64,000 bases of DNA from Siderastrea radians (lineage: Eukaryota; Cnidaria; Anthozoa; Scleractinia; Rhizangiidae), in assembly GCA_964017195.1 (NCBI GenBank), contig OZ024894.1:30485120-30549119 (forward strand), in the 5' to 3' direction. Within the stretch, counting starts at the first letter, position 1. Each line of letters begins with the position of its first letter. Shown here one piece after another: positions 36,209-48,548 of this stretch. Position numbers and translations under genes: made by a program. The notes beneath the pieces were generated by a model, which was given only the letters and a program-made list of their open reading frames with translations, searched no databases and was not told the DNA's origin.

Positions 36209-36760
36209 TTAATGGCAAACGGACCGTTTCTTCAGACCTTAGCAGTGGAAATCGACATTTACGCCATGTCTGAATGGGGAGGGGGCCTAGGGGACAGACA
36301 GGGAGGAGGAGGGGGGAGGGGGGAGAAACCTCCCGCCACCCGCACCCTTTAATCTCGGTTCCTGCCACTTTTCTCTCACTTTCCGCACACTTAAAGCAAC
36401 GCTTCCTGCGCTTCCGCCTCCCGTACACTTTCCGCCCTCTTTTCTACCCGGGCTGCAAGCTCTGTCCACCTCCCTTCCCACCCCCACTTCCGAAGGGCGA
36501 AAAAAGAAAGAAAGAAAAGTAAAATGAGAAATAATAATATATGAGTGGATATGCATGAAAATAGTTAGCAAAGATCATTGTGACGTCATCATTACATCAT
36601 TTTATCAAGCTATTAATGTTTAGCCTCGAATTGATCGTTTGTGGAGAATAAATTAAATAGAAAGAATACCTTACATTTTCCAAGACCACAAGTGAATGCA
36701 TGATTGAAAGAAAGAAAGAAAGAAAGAAAGAAAGAAGAAAAGAAAGAAAGAAAGAAAGAA
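36209..36760 (+). repeat. Shared flank of inverted duplication, arm A
   Basis: The sequence from CGGACCGTTTCTTCAGACC through a GC-rich block (GGGCTGCAAGCTCTGTCC) to TTTTCCAAGACCACAAGTG is repeated inverted at 43180-43700. It ends in a (GAAA)n microsatellite (36706-36764). There is no coding; frames on both strands come from low complexity. Confidence 0.75.
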
Positions 36761-36764
36761 AGAA

Positions 36765-37440
36765 GATGGAAATCACGAATACAAAAATAAAAATAAAAAC
36801 GTTTTCTGTGAAAGTACGCAGGAAATATTTTAGCGAGAACTTTTCCACCAAAAAAAAAACAAGCATGGAGAAAAACATAGAATTGACAGGGAGTGACAAT
36901 TTCAACCATCGTTAATGATTATTATATGCCGGAGCCCAGTTGCTCCTGTAATATGACATCAAGTTTTTGGCTTTTAATTGTTTAACGAATATATGTAGTG
37001 GTTTACAAAACGATATAAATTTCTTATATCAGCATAATAATACCTACAACTACAACAGTCTACAAAGAGGAAAACAAGGAAGTGAGTACGTCCAAATCGC
37101 GTGACAAGTCCTAGACACTGTTAAACACACCTTTGGACAAAAACCTGAGAAAGTTGTCGTGGCTGTTAGGATTATAATTGATATGAATCTTTTAATCCCA
37201 TGCAAGATTTTAGCAGAAGCAAAAGTGAAAAGATTTAGAGAAAAGCAGTTAGAATTTTTCTATATTAACAATTTTGTCCGATTTATGTCACTCCCGAAAT
37301 TGTTTGGATTGCATTGCTTTACGTTACACGAAGAGCCCTCAAAGTATTATTGCTTCCAGGCCAATTTCAACACCATCAGAAGAGGTCTTTAGTTACAAAC
37401 TACTTAATAAACTACATGTACACCGGTCAACCATAGTGAT
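36765..37440. other. Unassigned sequence
   Basis: Between the microsatellite and the MULE pseudogene no feature is recognised. Confidence 0.25.
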
Positions 37441-37448
37441 CATAGGAG

Positions 37449-40400
37449 TTAAACAATGTTAAGGTTAAAGTCAAAGGACCTGATTTCAAGCTGCTGGCCA
37501 TACGTTAGTCTTTCATAAAATGTGCGATCCACCTGCACGGAACCACCAAACACAGGATTTTTCCTGGCAATGTGACTGCTTATAGGGTGGTAGTAGGTAT
37601 TGGTAAAATCGGGACTGTAGACAAGTTGGCCTTTCTCATCGCGTCCTCTTAGCCTCCTGTCCACATGTTTGACGATAACATTGTTTGGTGGCATACGTTA
37701 ATTCTGGGAGAATTCTTCACCACATCCATAGCACCTTTTTACTGCTGGTGGTAACTCGCAGAGTGTATACTGGTATGGAGAAAGACCAGAATGCCACTGC
37801 AGTGTGATTGGCTGATGAAGACTCTGGTAGGGGACGGGTGATGGAGTCGTTGAGATGCAAACTTGCGCTTGAGGTGTTCTGAAATTGGCGTCTGTATTCC
37901 AAGGTTGCGGGGGTTCTCCAATCGTAGCGTGGTTCATCTGGTACAGGCCCTGCAACATGGAGAGGCTGTTGAATGCACTAGATCGGCCAGCAGCTTCCTT
38001 CCAGCTTGTAACTAGAGGTTGTTGAATGCTCTTCCTTTGCCAGTCAAGCTGAGCTTGACTGGCAAAGGAAGTAACGCACGGGGGAGCTGTCGTTAACTGC
38101 TGCATTTGACTTGGATTGGCTGAATGAGGCTCTCGCGATTTTTGGGTTCGTCTTCGAGCCTTCTGTGCTTCACCTGGTTTGAGTCCCTTTTCCGATAATT
38201 TCAAACCCGTCTCTATTGCTGCTGTAATGTTGATGTCACCCTGGTAATTCTTTTTACCCTTCTTTCGAGAAAGCTTGGTTCTCAGATCTGCCAGATATTC
38301 AAAGAGGAGACCTTGTTCTTCAGCCACAGCAGTAGTGTCTGCACAGAGTCCAAGACCGTTGTATGTACTGCACTGACAACTGAATAAGTTGGACTTCGAA
38401 TTTACTGCCTGGACAATTAGAGGTATGCCTCCATTGCGACTCTTAACTGTTCGCATTCTTGGATCGTTTGACGCGGCTTCCTTTATCGCATTTGGCTCAT
38501 TCATTAAAAATTCTGCCTTGCGGAAAAATCTTGCAAAGTTGTCAACTTCACGCATTCATCTGGTATTGATGCCTCTTCTGCTTGTATACTTAGTTGCCTG
38601 TAGTGCCCGGAAGCTGTGGCAAGATTACGAGGTTGAGGTTGCCCTGGTACTTCCTCTAACATTCTTTGTTTTCAGATCTCGTCGTCGGATTCGTGTGCGC
38701 TGTGGGTACGCGGTGACTTGTGGAATCTACCTGGGGCCTAGCACTGAGGAATTTCTTCAAATACTCATTTCTCTCTTCCCTCTGTAAGTCCTTCCACTCG
38801 TCGTAAGGCCTTCGAAACTTGCTGAATTCTGGAGAGAGGCAATAAGGACCTTCGCCATAGATTGCCTTAGTAGCATCAGAGTAAAGACGAATATTTCGTC
38901 CCTTTAAAGCATCAAGTGCAGCCGACAGGGGAGCCTCACGGTGAGGCTATTTCTCACACTATTTCTCACAAAGTCGTTGATTTAGGTTTTAGACATGAAA
39001 TGTAGCCACTCGATAGGATTCTGGCCATAAACTCCCTGAATACCTGCTTTCTCTCTGACGTACTTAGTCATATGACACTTGATCTTTTCCTCCTTGTGCC
39101 TCTCAAAATATTGGGTGAACCCAGGAGGATCATTGCGTGTGGTGTTCCTCTCAATTTCGTCCCACCTCTCTTTAAACCGTGCAACCTTCTCAACGAATTC
39201 GTTTTCATCTTCACAGTCGTAAAGGCAACCATCTGACGTGGGTTTTGGCCCGCCAAGTATGTCCGATACAATTTGCTGTTTCTGAGCGGAAGGGAACTTT
39301 AATTCGTCAAGTTTATGCTCAATGTTAGCTTTGACGTGCTCTCGACCAAGAAGGTGCACTGTCCCCAAGGTTTCTGACAGAATGCCGTTATAAACGGCTG
39401 CCTCCTCATCGGTTCCGAGGATGCTAAGCATTTCAAGAGCAGGACTTTGGCGCTTGACGGATTGCCAGAAGAACCGGAATTCTTCTTCGGTTTTGCTACG
39501 GTGAACCAGCAGGGGTCCTGGGAACCACGGATGCTTGCCACTCTTCTTTGAAACAAGGCTCAAGTTCATATACGCTGTTTGTGTGTAGTAAAATTCACTT
39601 ATGTTGAATGTTGTGTCCACAACAAGAAGGCTGGTTTTTTCGTGGTGAGTGGTGCAAAACCTTTCGAGGTCCTTTAATGTCTGATTGAGGTATGCGACCA
39701 CAGAAGGCTGATTACAGGAACGCAGTGAGAACTCTTGTATGTAAGGTTGTGATTTGTCCAAGATGCAGGGACTTCGTTCGGTGCTTTGACTGAGATTATG
39801 ACGTCCTTTAGATCGTCACCTCTTTTACCTCTTGGTTCAGCGTAGTTGTATCTGCAAAAAGAGACAAAAGCTTTAAAATCCATACAGGCCGTGAGCAGTT
39901 AAGATCTGACGTCACGGCTAGTACTGAAGATCATTTTTAACCCGGTCCCCTTTGCTGCTGCGAGCCCGGCGACGTTCGAAATTCTTGATCCGCCACAGCA
40001 TATAAAAGGCAAGGCAAAAACAGAAGTTGTAACATAGATTTCATTTAAGCACCTTAAAAGTGATTCTAACTATGGCTAGTTATCATACGATAGTACAGAC
40101 GGAATTTTCAGTGAGGTTGCCTGAAGACAATATCGCATATGTAGGATGTATACATCTTCAGAGCACTTGAAAAACAGAAATGGAAAAAAATGAATGAATA
40201 AATAAATAAATAAATAAATGAATGGGGGGACATCTACAGACTAATCGCTTACATTTCCCTGCCCGATTTCTAAACTGATGGACAACTTTCGCTTAAGGTG
40301 GTCAAAAATGACAACCTCAAGTGAACACAGAAGAGGGGAGGGAAGGTTATTCAATTAAGCAGACGCTCCAACCTACCTATAATTTGTTATCTGCTTCGAG

Positions 40401-41385
40401 TCTCTAATACTGGAGCAGTCGGTTTCAGAATCAAGCAAATCATTTTTCTCGGAAGACTCTTGCGCAGTTATTCTCGGGGCTCTTGTGTCCATCGCTGTCT
40501 TGGTTCTGCACTCCACTTTGAAGGAGTGCTCCCTAGGTCTAAATTCCGTGGCAGTCGAACCCTCCTTAGCATTTCCATGGGTGTTACCGTGACCGTCATC
40601 AGACTGGATGCCAGCACTTAAACTGTAGTGCACGATGATGAATGGGTTGATTAGTTTGAAAATTGGCAGATCTTTCAGTCTGCCATAAACCAAATTGTAC
40701 TCGCTTACAGGCATAAGGAACATTATTACTCTGGTGAATGAACCTCCTTCTATCTGGGTCTTCTTGTGCACTGCTCTCCGACGAATGATAGCATAGACGT
40801 TCTTCATGTCAGCGGTTTTAGCTTTCCATCCCTTATTGGATCTAACATTATATGAACCCGATACCACTTTGCCTTCGCTGTCACGGTGACGTGTACTTCA
40901 CTACTCATTTCCAAAGTGTCCGTGTCCTCATTGTCATCGATTATCTCGTAAAAACGGACACTGTCCTTTTTCAAAAATGCTCCTGCTATGTCGTCGGCGT
41001 CCAAGTCATGTGGGTGTTTCAAGCCAATTGTTTCTTGATTTACTACAAAATTAGCAGTTTCCTTTACCCTTAGAGGCTTTTGAAGACCTAGTTTTCCTTC
41101 ACCTGGACAAAACATGAATATTTTCATAATCCCCTGAATGTCAGGACTTTTCCTGTGAAGAATCGGCAACTTTATATTTCCTCTGTAGTACTCGGGAACA
41201 TCGTCAGACCAGTCTACTGCATTTAATTCTGACTTTAAAGATTGTACGTGTGCGTGTCTCGTATCACCGTTCTCCACAAGCTCGTCATCGTCAGACAATA
41301 CAATGACATCTTCCACCGGCCTCTTCTTGTTGACAAATTTCTCTTCTTTCTTTGGAGTAAATTCTTTTCTTTTGTTGGATTCCAT
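37449..41385 (-). pseudogene. MULE transposase with SWIM-like finger, spliced and broken
   Basis: Exon 1 (41385-40372) starts at an ATG, encodes an acidic N-terminal region (IVLSDDDE near residue 30) and shows a frameshift near 40860. It ends at a donor GTAGGT. After an intron of about 520 bp, exon 2 begins at 39853 after TCTCTTTTTGCAG. It holds the MULE-type DDE core: D in VVDTTFNIS, D in GTDEEAAVYNG and E in NPIEWLH. The part 38980-38560 is in several frames. Next (38555-37698) comes a SWIM-like C-x-C...C element whose final His reads Asp (LCADTT), then a low-complexity linker and a CYGCGEEF zinc-ribbon half. A stop at about 37695 separates the last 80 residues. Mutator-like transposases cut and paste DNA in the nucleus. 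TIRs of this element were not found. Confidence 0.7.
40195..40222. repeat. (AAAT)n microsatellite in the MULE intron
   Basis: About six AAAT units. Confidence 0.8.
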
Positions 41386-43180
41386 GGAGACAATGACGTT
41401 ACAATATCTGTGTGATTAAATTGAAGGGAAAACAAGGCTAAGTCCCTCATGTGAACTTCAGCTTTTTCATACCGTCCAATGCCCATCTCCCTACCCCCAC
41501 CAACACTGACGTCAGCAAACTCAAAAGCCGGATCAACCAATAACGTGAAATTAGAGAATAAACCTGACCGAAATGAGCGACGGCTCAACTTCCTTGTTCT
41601 TTTTTAATATAAAGCCACACCTAGAAACCGAGACACACCCACAAAGAGAAAGGAGACTTGGAATGGGCTTACAACCCTTGTGTGGGAAACGTAGACAACC
41701 GTCCTCCTCCCCCTTACCCACATGAAAGATGAGGCAATAGAATAAACAAGGGAAAGGGACATAAGTATTTCAAGTGATTAATACCACTCTTGCGAACCTC
41801 CTTCCTAGACTAGTAATTTGTTCATTTTGTTTTCAACTAGAAATAAATCTTGTAAAAAGCTTTGCAAACCCCAGTACGAGTAACTGATAAAAAGCATTGC
41901 ATTAAAGGACATGGCATTGCACCGCGTTGTATTGCGTCATTGAATTGGATTGTATTGTAATGTATTACATAAGGGGGTGGACACCCGGAACTGGAGGAGG
42001 GACTCATAATCGTACGTCCATTGCAGAAATATGGCACTCATCCTGCTGATTCATAAACTGAACCTCCTAGACTGCGAGTATTCTCTTTCTTCTCCGCTGG
42101 GGAAGTGCAAGGGGCGAGACCGCAAGTAGCAGCACTCGCGCCCCTCGCACAAGTAGCGTCACTCGCGCCACTCGCGCGAGTAGCGTCACTCCCTCCTTCC
42201 CGTGAAGAATTGTTAGTCCCTTCTCAGAAAATGTATCAAAGGGAATATCCATGATTTCGATTTGCGAAATATTTGAATTCCTCTATCACCTGCGGTGTCT
42301 GCCTTGGTCATGGTTAATTATTCATTAGACGTTTTAAAGTAACAGATGAGATTGTGGATCGAACTAAAATGGGATGCTAATACAAACATCACAGTCTATA
42401 TCACAAAAATGAGTAGAGTAAAATGACTGCAATCGTTTCCACTGTAGAGGTGAGATTTAAATGTTAATTTGAACATTTTACGAAATGTACAGTGTAATAA
42501 CCAATGTAGTTACGTGCATTGTCGCGTAATCCTACTTACCAAATGCAAGCAGCTACAAATCTCCAGGAAAATGATATTTCGCAAATGCAGTCCATTGTGT
42601 TGATGTATAGGCGTGAAATCTTCTGAGAGAATGTTTCTCTTAAAAAGGCTGATCGAGGACATACAACAGCGGCAGCAGCGGCGGTGATAAAAAATATGTG
42701 ACGAGTAGTAAGAATGTGCCCGCTCGTGCGAAAGAAAAAATGTGGTCAATTTCATAGCGTGGGAAATTCCACGGGGGTAGTTATACCGAGACTCAGAAGA
42801 CTGTAAGTGCTTATCTCAAACTAGCCTGGTGCCGCCCAGGCGTTCCCTTCCGTATTGGCTGTTATAGCGCAAATATTTATTTCTGTCACAAATTTCTCTT
42901 AATCTAGTTTCGCAAAGATTTATCTTCGAGAAATTGAGAGACTGGCATTTGGCATGTTTGGCAAGGCTATATTTTCATGATTTGAGAAAAAAAATAGGTG
43001 GTCAGTGGCATTGTGTGTTTGTTTGATTGTTTGTTTGCTTGTTTGTTTCGTTTGTAATTGAATATGGACCTTGTTTTATTTTTGTAGAAAAATAAGCAGT
43101 AAGAACACACGGTTTCGTCGATTTCCTAATTTTTTGTCGCAATTTAATGATATTTTGAACAAATGTAGGAAATCATTCTT
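41386..43180. other. Sequence upstream of the MULE pseudogene
   Basis: TATTG/GCATT-rich runs are at 41895-41965, a GCGTCACTCGCGCC-type small repeat at 42140-42190 and a TTTG/CTTG run at 43012-43052. No gene seen. Confidence 0.3.
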
Positions 43181-43777
43181 TCTTTCATGCATTCACTTGT
43201 GGTCTTGGAAAATGTAAGGTATTCTTTGTATTTATTTAATTCTCCACAAACGATCTATTCGAAGCTAAACATTAATAACTTGATAAAATGATGTAATGAT
43301 CACGTCATGATGACGTCTGCTAACTATTTTGATGCATATCCACTCCTATATTATTATTTCTCATTTTATCCCTCTTTCTTTCTTCCTTTCTTTCTTTCTT
43401 TTCCTCTTTCTTTCTTTTTTCGCCCTTCGGAAGTGGGGGTGGGAAGGGAGGTGGACAGAGCTTGCAGCCCGGGTAGAAAAGAGGGCGGGAAGTGTACGGG
43501 AGGCGGAAGCGCAGGAAGCGTTGCTTTAAGTGTGCGGAAAGTGAGAGAAAAGTGGCGGGAACCGAGATTAAAGGGTGCGGGTGGCGGGAGGTTTCTCCCC
43601 CCTCCCCCCTCCCTATCTGTCCCCTGGGCCCCCTCCCCATTCAGATATGGCGTAAATGTCGATTTCCGCTGCTAAGGTCTGAAGAAACGGTCCGTTTGCC
43701 GTTAAATAGTGATTATTTGATAAAAATGATGTAATGCTGACGTCATCATAACGTCAACAAAATGTTTTGATGCATTC
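43181..43777 (-). repeat. Shared flank of inverted duplication, arm B
   Basis: Inverted copy of 35087-35162 joined to 36209-36710. It lacks the 1046-bp insertion and carries a CTTT microsatellite at 43375-43421. It joins the truncated LTR at GAATG (plus 43773-43777). Confidence 0.75.
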
Positions 43778-44297
43778 CATTGCAGAATCGTAGGTTTAAA
43801 CCAAAAAACTAGCATGCGCAATCAACAAAATCAAATTATTACACTACTAAAACGCTTAAACAATAAACGAGGTATATAGCTCACAAACAAGTGAAAAACG
43901 TAACTAATATCGACGAAAACCGTATTGGCAGGCTTCAAACAGCAATCAAATGCCCTGCCAAGTGGTTGAAACTTAACAAAATTGCGATCTAAACTATGGA
44001 GAAGAATATCTGAACTTTAGAGAAGAATAAAATCACTTAAAGGAAAAAGTTACTTACATAACAGTCCCGCTTTGCCGATCTTATTCCAAAACCTTCAGTG
44101 TTCTTACGACTTACTCCACTGAAAACTTCTGATCTGTGCACTACCAGGACCAAAGTCAGCTAACTAAAATGCGGTTTCGGGCGGAAGTATAACTACTTTA
44201 AAATCACCTGTAAATTATCAGCCACAAAACGTAATTTAAAAAGATACAACAAAACTTAAATTAAATGTCCGGGGAGTGGGCGTACAATGCCGTTACA
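43778..44297 (-). repeat. BEL/Pao 3' LTR, copy B, truncated
   Basis: On the minus strand it starts TGTAACGGCATTG after AGGGGAGCCA and matches copy A as far as TTCTGCAATGGAATG, where it is cut. The remaining LTR part, about 170 bp including the AATAAA signal, is missing. Confidence 0.7.
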
Positions 44298-44386
44298 TGG
44301 CTCCCCTGAAATGATCATTTCACAAACAAAGAAAAGTTCAAAGTTCATAGCTGCATTAGTATGAGGCTCCTCGTCGGGGATGAGCC

Positions 44387-45841
44387 TCAGCTCTCTGTCT
44401 CCTGCAACAGCACTAGTTTCTGGATGGGACGTTCCAGGAACTTGATAGACTTTACTTTCTTGCCGCTGTTGTCCAACTCACGATCAGCAACTGCAACTTC
44501 CACTTTACGCACATGACCATCGGCACTCTGAAAGGTCTGAGTTACTCGCGCAAGCTGCCACTTGTTGCCGGGGTCATCCTCATCCTTGATGATCACAACG
44601 TCACCAACGCACATGTTCCTTCTCGGTTTCGTCCACCGTTGCCGTTGCTGCAAACTCAGCAAACATTCTTTCTTTCACCTGACCCAGAATTCGTTGGAAA
44701 GATGTTGCACGCGCCTCCATCTTTTCCTGCAGTACTTATCAGCCGACTGGAACACGCCCGGAGGTGGGAGGACAACCTTCGTTTTCATTGTCAGCAGGTG
44801 ATTCGGAGTCAACGGGTTCAGCGATCGTGGGTCATTAAGCGAGTCGACCGTGAGAGGGCGGCTGTTAACAATTGCCTCTGCTTCGCACAGCAGCGTTCTT
44901 AAAGACTCTTCATTCAGCTGCGAGCCATTACTCTGTAGTAGGGCCGCCAGCACATTACGGTCTGAACGGATCTGGCATTCCCACACTCCTCCCATATGAC
45001 TGACCAAGGGAACATTCAACTTGAAAACGAACCAGTCACAGCCGTGGCGCAGTAGCTCGCTTCTGATCTTAGTGTGGTTGAGCTCGTCTAACGCTTCTTT
45101 CAGCTCTCTTCTAGCGCCTACGAAATTTGTCCCTTGATCACTTCGTAACTGACGGATGGGACCTCTTCGGCATATGAACCTGCACAGAGCATTGATGAAC
45201 GAGTCGGTCTCCAGGGTGGCTGCCACTTCAAGATGTATAGCTCTGGATGCCATACAAGTAAAGAGCACTCCGTCCGGCTTTAGCTCCTTACGGCCTTCCT
45301 TAATTACAAGGGGGCCAAAGTAATCGACAGCGCAGTTAGAGAACGGAGGTGCGGGTTCCACTCGATAATCAGGTAACTCGGCCATACTTTGCTCCTGTAC
45401 AGCACCTCGCAGCTTACGACACTTGATGTACTTGGATATTGCGGTTGCTACTGCTGTTGAGGCTCCTACGATCCAATATCCACTTGCTCGAATTTCATTT
45501 GCTGTGATTTCTCTGCCCTGGTGCTGCATTTTATGATGGTAATGCCTGATGATGAGATCAGTCACCGGACTTGTCTTCGGTAACAAAGCTGGGTGTTTGG
45601 ACCCATCTGGAAGACTTGATAGTTTAAGACGTCCACCTACTCTGGTGACGCCGTCTGAGTCTACGAAGGCGTCGAGCTTGCTGAGGGGAGTGGATGGAGA
45701 AATGTCGGGTAGCGATTCTCGTTGTACAGACTTCAGTATAACAACCTCAGCCTCACTCAGCTCCTGAACTGATACAGGCCCGGCTTGCTCTACACTTGGA
45801 TCTTCAACCTTCGCATCTGGGTTAGTATTCTTCTTGGCCAC
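44387..45841 (-). pseudogene. BEL/Pao integrase and C-terminal domain, copy B
   Basis: A frame of about 388 residues (45841-44675) holds the H2C2-like region and the full integrase core (D in CAVDYFGP, D in LRSDQGTNF, E in GGVWE). A single TGA (at about 44675) separates it from the DUF5641-type tail (44662-44387) that ends the polyprotein. It is nearly identical to copy A at 32741-34042 but extends about 50 residues further upstream and lacks copy A's private TAA. The Tyr in the zinc motif and the TGA are shared. Integrase inserts the cDNA of this LTR retroelement; this copy cannot make a full product. Confidence 0.85.
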
Positions 45842-47115
45842 TCGATTTCAACTTTTGTACATAACGACGACGCAGGGCAACAGCCTTTTGCGCAAGCTGC
45901 CAATCTGAGAAGTACTTTAGTCGTTCTTATAGGGCGGGCATGATTGTGAAGCTTCAGTTGGCAGGGGAACAACTTACTTGACCTCTGGATCTTCTTCTGA
46001 ATGGCTGACGACAGCTTCTGCTGAGGAGGAAGTCTCCCACTCATTTTCTGGCTGCCAGAGGAAATCTGGTCCAGTTATCCACTTGGACTTGCTGAGTTCT
46101 CTAGGGTGCAAGCCCCTGGAAGCGTCGTCCACTGGAATGGACTTGGTGTGCACGTACCTCCACTGTTTCACGGAGGATTTTTCTTGAATTTCCTGGACCC
46201 GATTGGCTACAAACAGGTGGAACCGTTTTACGTCGTTTGCGATGTAGCCAAGCACCACCTTGCTGTCGGTCCAAAATACTTCATTGGCGATGTTTACGTC
46301 TAACTCTCTTCTTAACTGCTCGCTAACTCTGACCGATACGACGCTGCGGTAAGTTTGAGTCTTGGCACTGTCACCGACGTCAATGGCGTCACTCTTGCCT
46401 TGCCAATCACGAAAGAGCAGTGAATCTTGTGGTCTTGATTAATCAATCTGAGGTAGCTGCATTGTCCGTTAAGCCTTCGAAGCTTGCGTCAGAGAAGTGA
46501 TGAAGTTCTACGCTAACGACGTTTCCAAAGTTCTCAGGCTCGCAGCATCGGGGGGTTTCAACACCCCTCAACTCTTCTATCTCGGACTTCCACTTCAGCC
46601 ACCGTTTCTGAATTTCTACAGGGACTGGGTCGTCCCAGCCGAAGTTTTGACGACAGAGCTCTTGCAGGATTGCTTTGCTCTCTAATAACACGGTAGCCAC
46701 AAACCCGAGCGGGTCAAAGATGGAGCTTACGGTAGATAGGATTCCGCGTCTTGTGCATGGCCGGTCCCTCAACGAGATTACAAACTTAAAGGTGTCCGAC
46801 TCGATACATCACTGCACCCCTAAGACACGCTCCATTGGTAGAGCCTCACGGTCGAAATCCAGGTTCTTAACATCTTCGGCTCTATCCATCACAGGAATTT
46901 CCTGAATTACTTCCTTCTTATTGGATGTGAACTTCTGCAGAGTGAAACCGCCGCGCATGCACATCTCCTTCGCGCTCTTAACGAGTGCGACTGCCTCCTT
47001 AACCGATGGCACCGACTTCAGCCCGTCATCAACGTAGAAGTCGCGACGGAGGAACTCAGCAGGCTCGGGGCCGAAGATATCTTCGTTGTTGTCAGCTGTA
47101 GTTTTGAGGGCAAAG
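45842..47115 (-). pseudogene. BEL/Pao RT and A17-type region, frameshifted
   Basis: Upstream of copy B on the same strand lie remnants in several frames. The RT catalytic box YVDD is in RDFYVDDGLKSV (about 47040). At 47012-46809 is a stretch with LVKSAKEMCMRGGF. At 46772-46443 is the Pao A17-type domain with GILSTVSSIFDPLGF and a HHFSDASFEG RNase-H-like motif. Fragments continue to 45974. At least three frame changes occur. Similarity to BEL pol stops near 47115 (CNFALKTTAD), so gag, protease and most of RT are gone. Confidence 0.75.
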
Positions 47116-47754
47116 TTGCACTACTTCTTGGCAGTGCTGTGGCTGTCGACGAGGTACTATGATGCATGCAGTCTCCTTGGCAGTCATCTTTAAGGGTAAA
47201 AGGTAACGGTACGTCTGAAGTGGCGTCCCATAAGGGTGAAGTTTACAAAAAGGTAGTGTAATTGTCAGTGATTCACAGGAAAGGAAAGACAGCGTGTCGT
47301 AGCTCTCCGTGAAATCTACGTCTTTGTTTTGCAGTCGATAATAGTGGAGAAATGGGTTCTGACACTCTTACTTACGTGGCCACTACCCGATGACCCGATG
47401 AACACTTCGAATCAACAGAAATGTATCTCTTTCTCAAATGTTACAGTTTGTGCTGTTATTATTATCTCTCGGACATACAAGTCACACGCCGCCGTTGTTG
47501 GACTACCCCCGGCACCACCTTTTGGTTTTTGCTGTGTTGCAATGTTTCGAAAATACTTTACCTTTTCCAGAAAGCGTGTCATGTGCTCTACAGTATGCGA
47601 TATATGCTATATTGTGGTATATATTATGCTGGGGCTCGTGATGTCATTCCAGATGCCCACCATCTTAGCCGCCCTCTGGGATGACATCACCGGCCCCCAT
47701 TAATTAATCACAATTAGAAATCATTAAAAACGGCGGAAATTGAAACGTTTGGTG

Positions 47755-48548
47755 TAGCTTGAATTCCAGCGGTCTCCTGTGGTCGCTCACTCCCGAGAGA
47801 AACATCTGAATCAACGAGCTGCTAATGCCGTCCAGTGACGTCACTGTCCAAAATCCAGACAGCGGTGTTGATTGGCTGATTCTCAATTATTCACATAAAT
47901 TATGTCATTAATTATTCAAAGTGCGAGGAATGTTTACAAAATGGAGGTCGCGGGGATTCCACTTTGTGTGAAAGCTTTCAAAGAAGCGGTATCGAATGTT
48001 TGTGCAATGCTGGCGTTAACTAAGTTATACCCCGAACAGGAAAACGCTCTCTTTCACTTCCTGTCGAGGAAAAATGTTTTCGTTAATCTTCCGACGAGCT
48101 ATGGGAGCTAAATTTTCCAGATTACACCACTTGTTGCAAGTGAACTCTCCAAATCGTGTACCCAGTTTGAAGCACACTGTATCATTATTGTTATTTCTCC
48201 CTTGTTTGCTCTCATGAATGACCAAGTTGCTTCTCTTCAGAAGTGCAATATTGCAGCAGCTTCGGTTTTTCCAGAACAAGATGCGGAGGTTCTGAACGAA
48301 TAATAGTTGCGATGAAAGACATAAAACGTAAGCAAAACAAAAGGTACTTGACCCTTTTCATCGAGCGACAGGCGTGCGTCTATCATCGATTTGAGGCGGC
48401 AAAAGCTGAATTTTTGGCGAGAACAGAAATAATTCGCATAAATTAACATTGATTCGCCGTTACGTCACTGGACGGCATTAGCGGCTCACTGATTCTGACG
48501 ACTCTCTCGGGAGTGAGCGACCAGAGGAGACGGCTGAAATTCAGGCTA
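47755..48548 (+). mobile_element. 794-bp TIR element with perfect 9-bp TSD (MULE-like), RecQ-bearing
   Basis: CGTTTGGTG stands at 47746-47754 and 48549-48557. The termini, TAGCTTGAATTCCAGC at the left and the inverse TAGCCTGAATTTCAGC at the right, open inverted repeats of about 90 bp (47755-47843 and 48459-48548). These share TCGCTCACTCCCGAGAGA and GCTAATGCCGTCCAGTGACG. A 9-bp TSD with long TIRs is typical of Mutator-like elements. The inside carries a helicase fragment and no transposase. Confidence 0.85.
47941..48300 (+). pseudogene. N-terminal fragment of a RecQ-type DNA helicase
   Basis: From the ATG at 47941 the frame reads 120 codons with a single internal TAA (48109-48111). It shows the helicase start in order: a Q-motif-like LTKLYPEQENAL (about residues 36-47), the Walker A region FVNLPTSYGS (about 47-56) and motif Ia, IIVISPLFALMNDQV (about 78-92). 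In the RecQ family Walker A ends GKS; here the Lys codon is lost and the next codon is the TAA. The DEAH box and everything downstream are missing. RecQ helicases unwind DNA 3'-5' using ATP. It sits exactly between the TIRs of the 9-bp-TSD element, so it was either captured from a host gene or left from a larger helicase-encoding element. Confidence 0.65.

Noticed and set aside
36060..36571. Overlapping open frames on both strands
   Set aside because: GC-rich low-complexity repeat shared with 43307-43734; open on both strands by composition.
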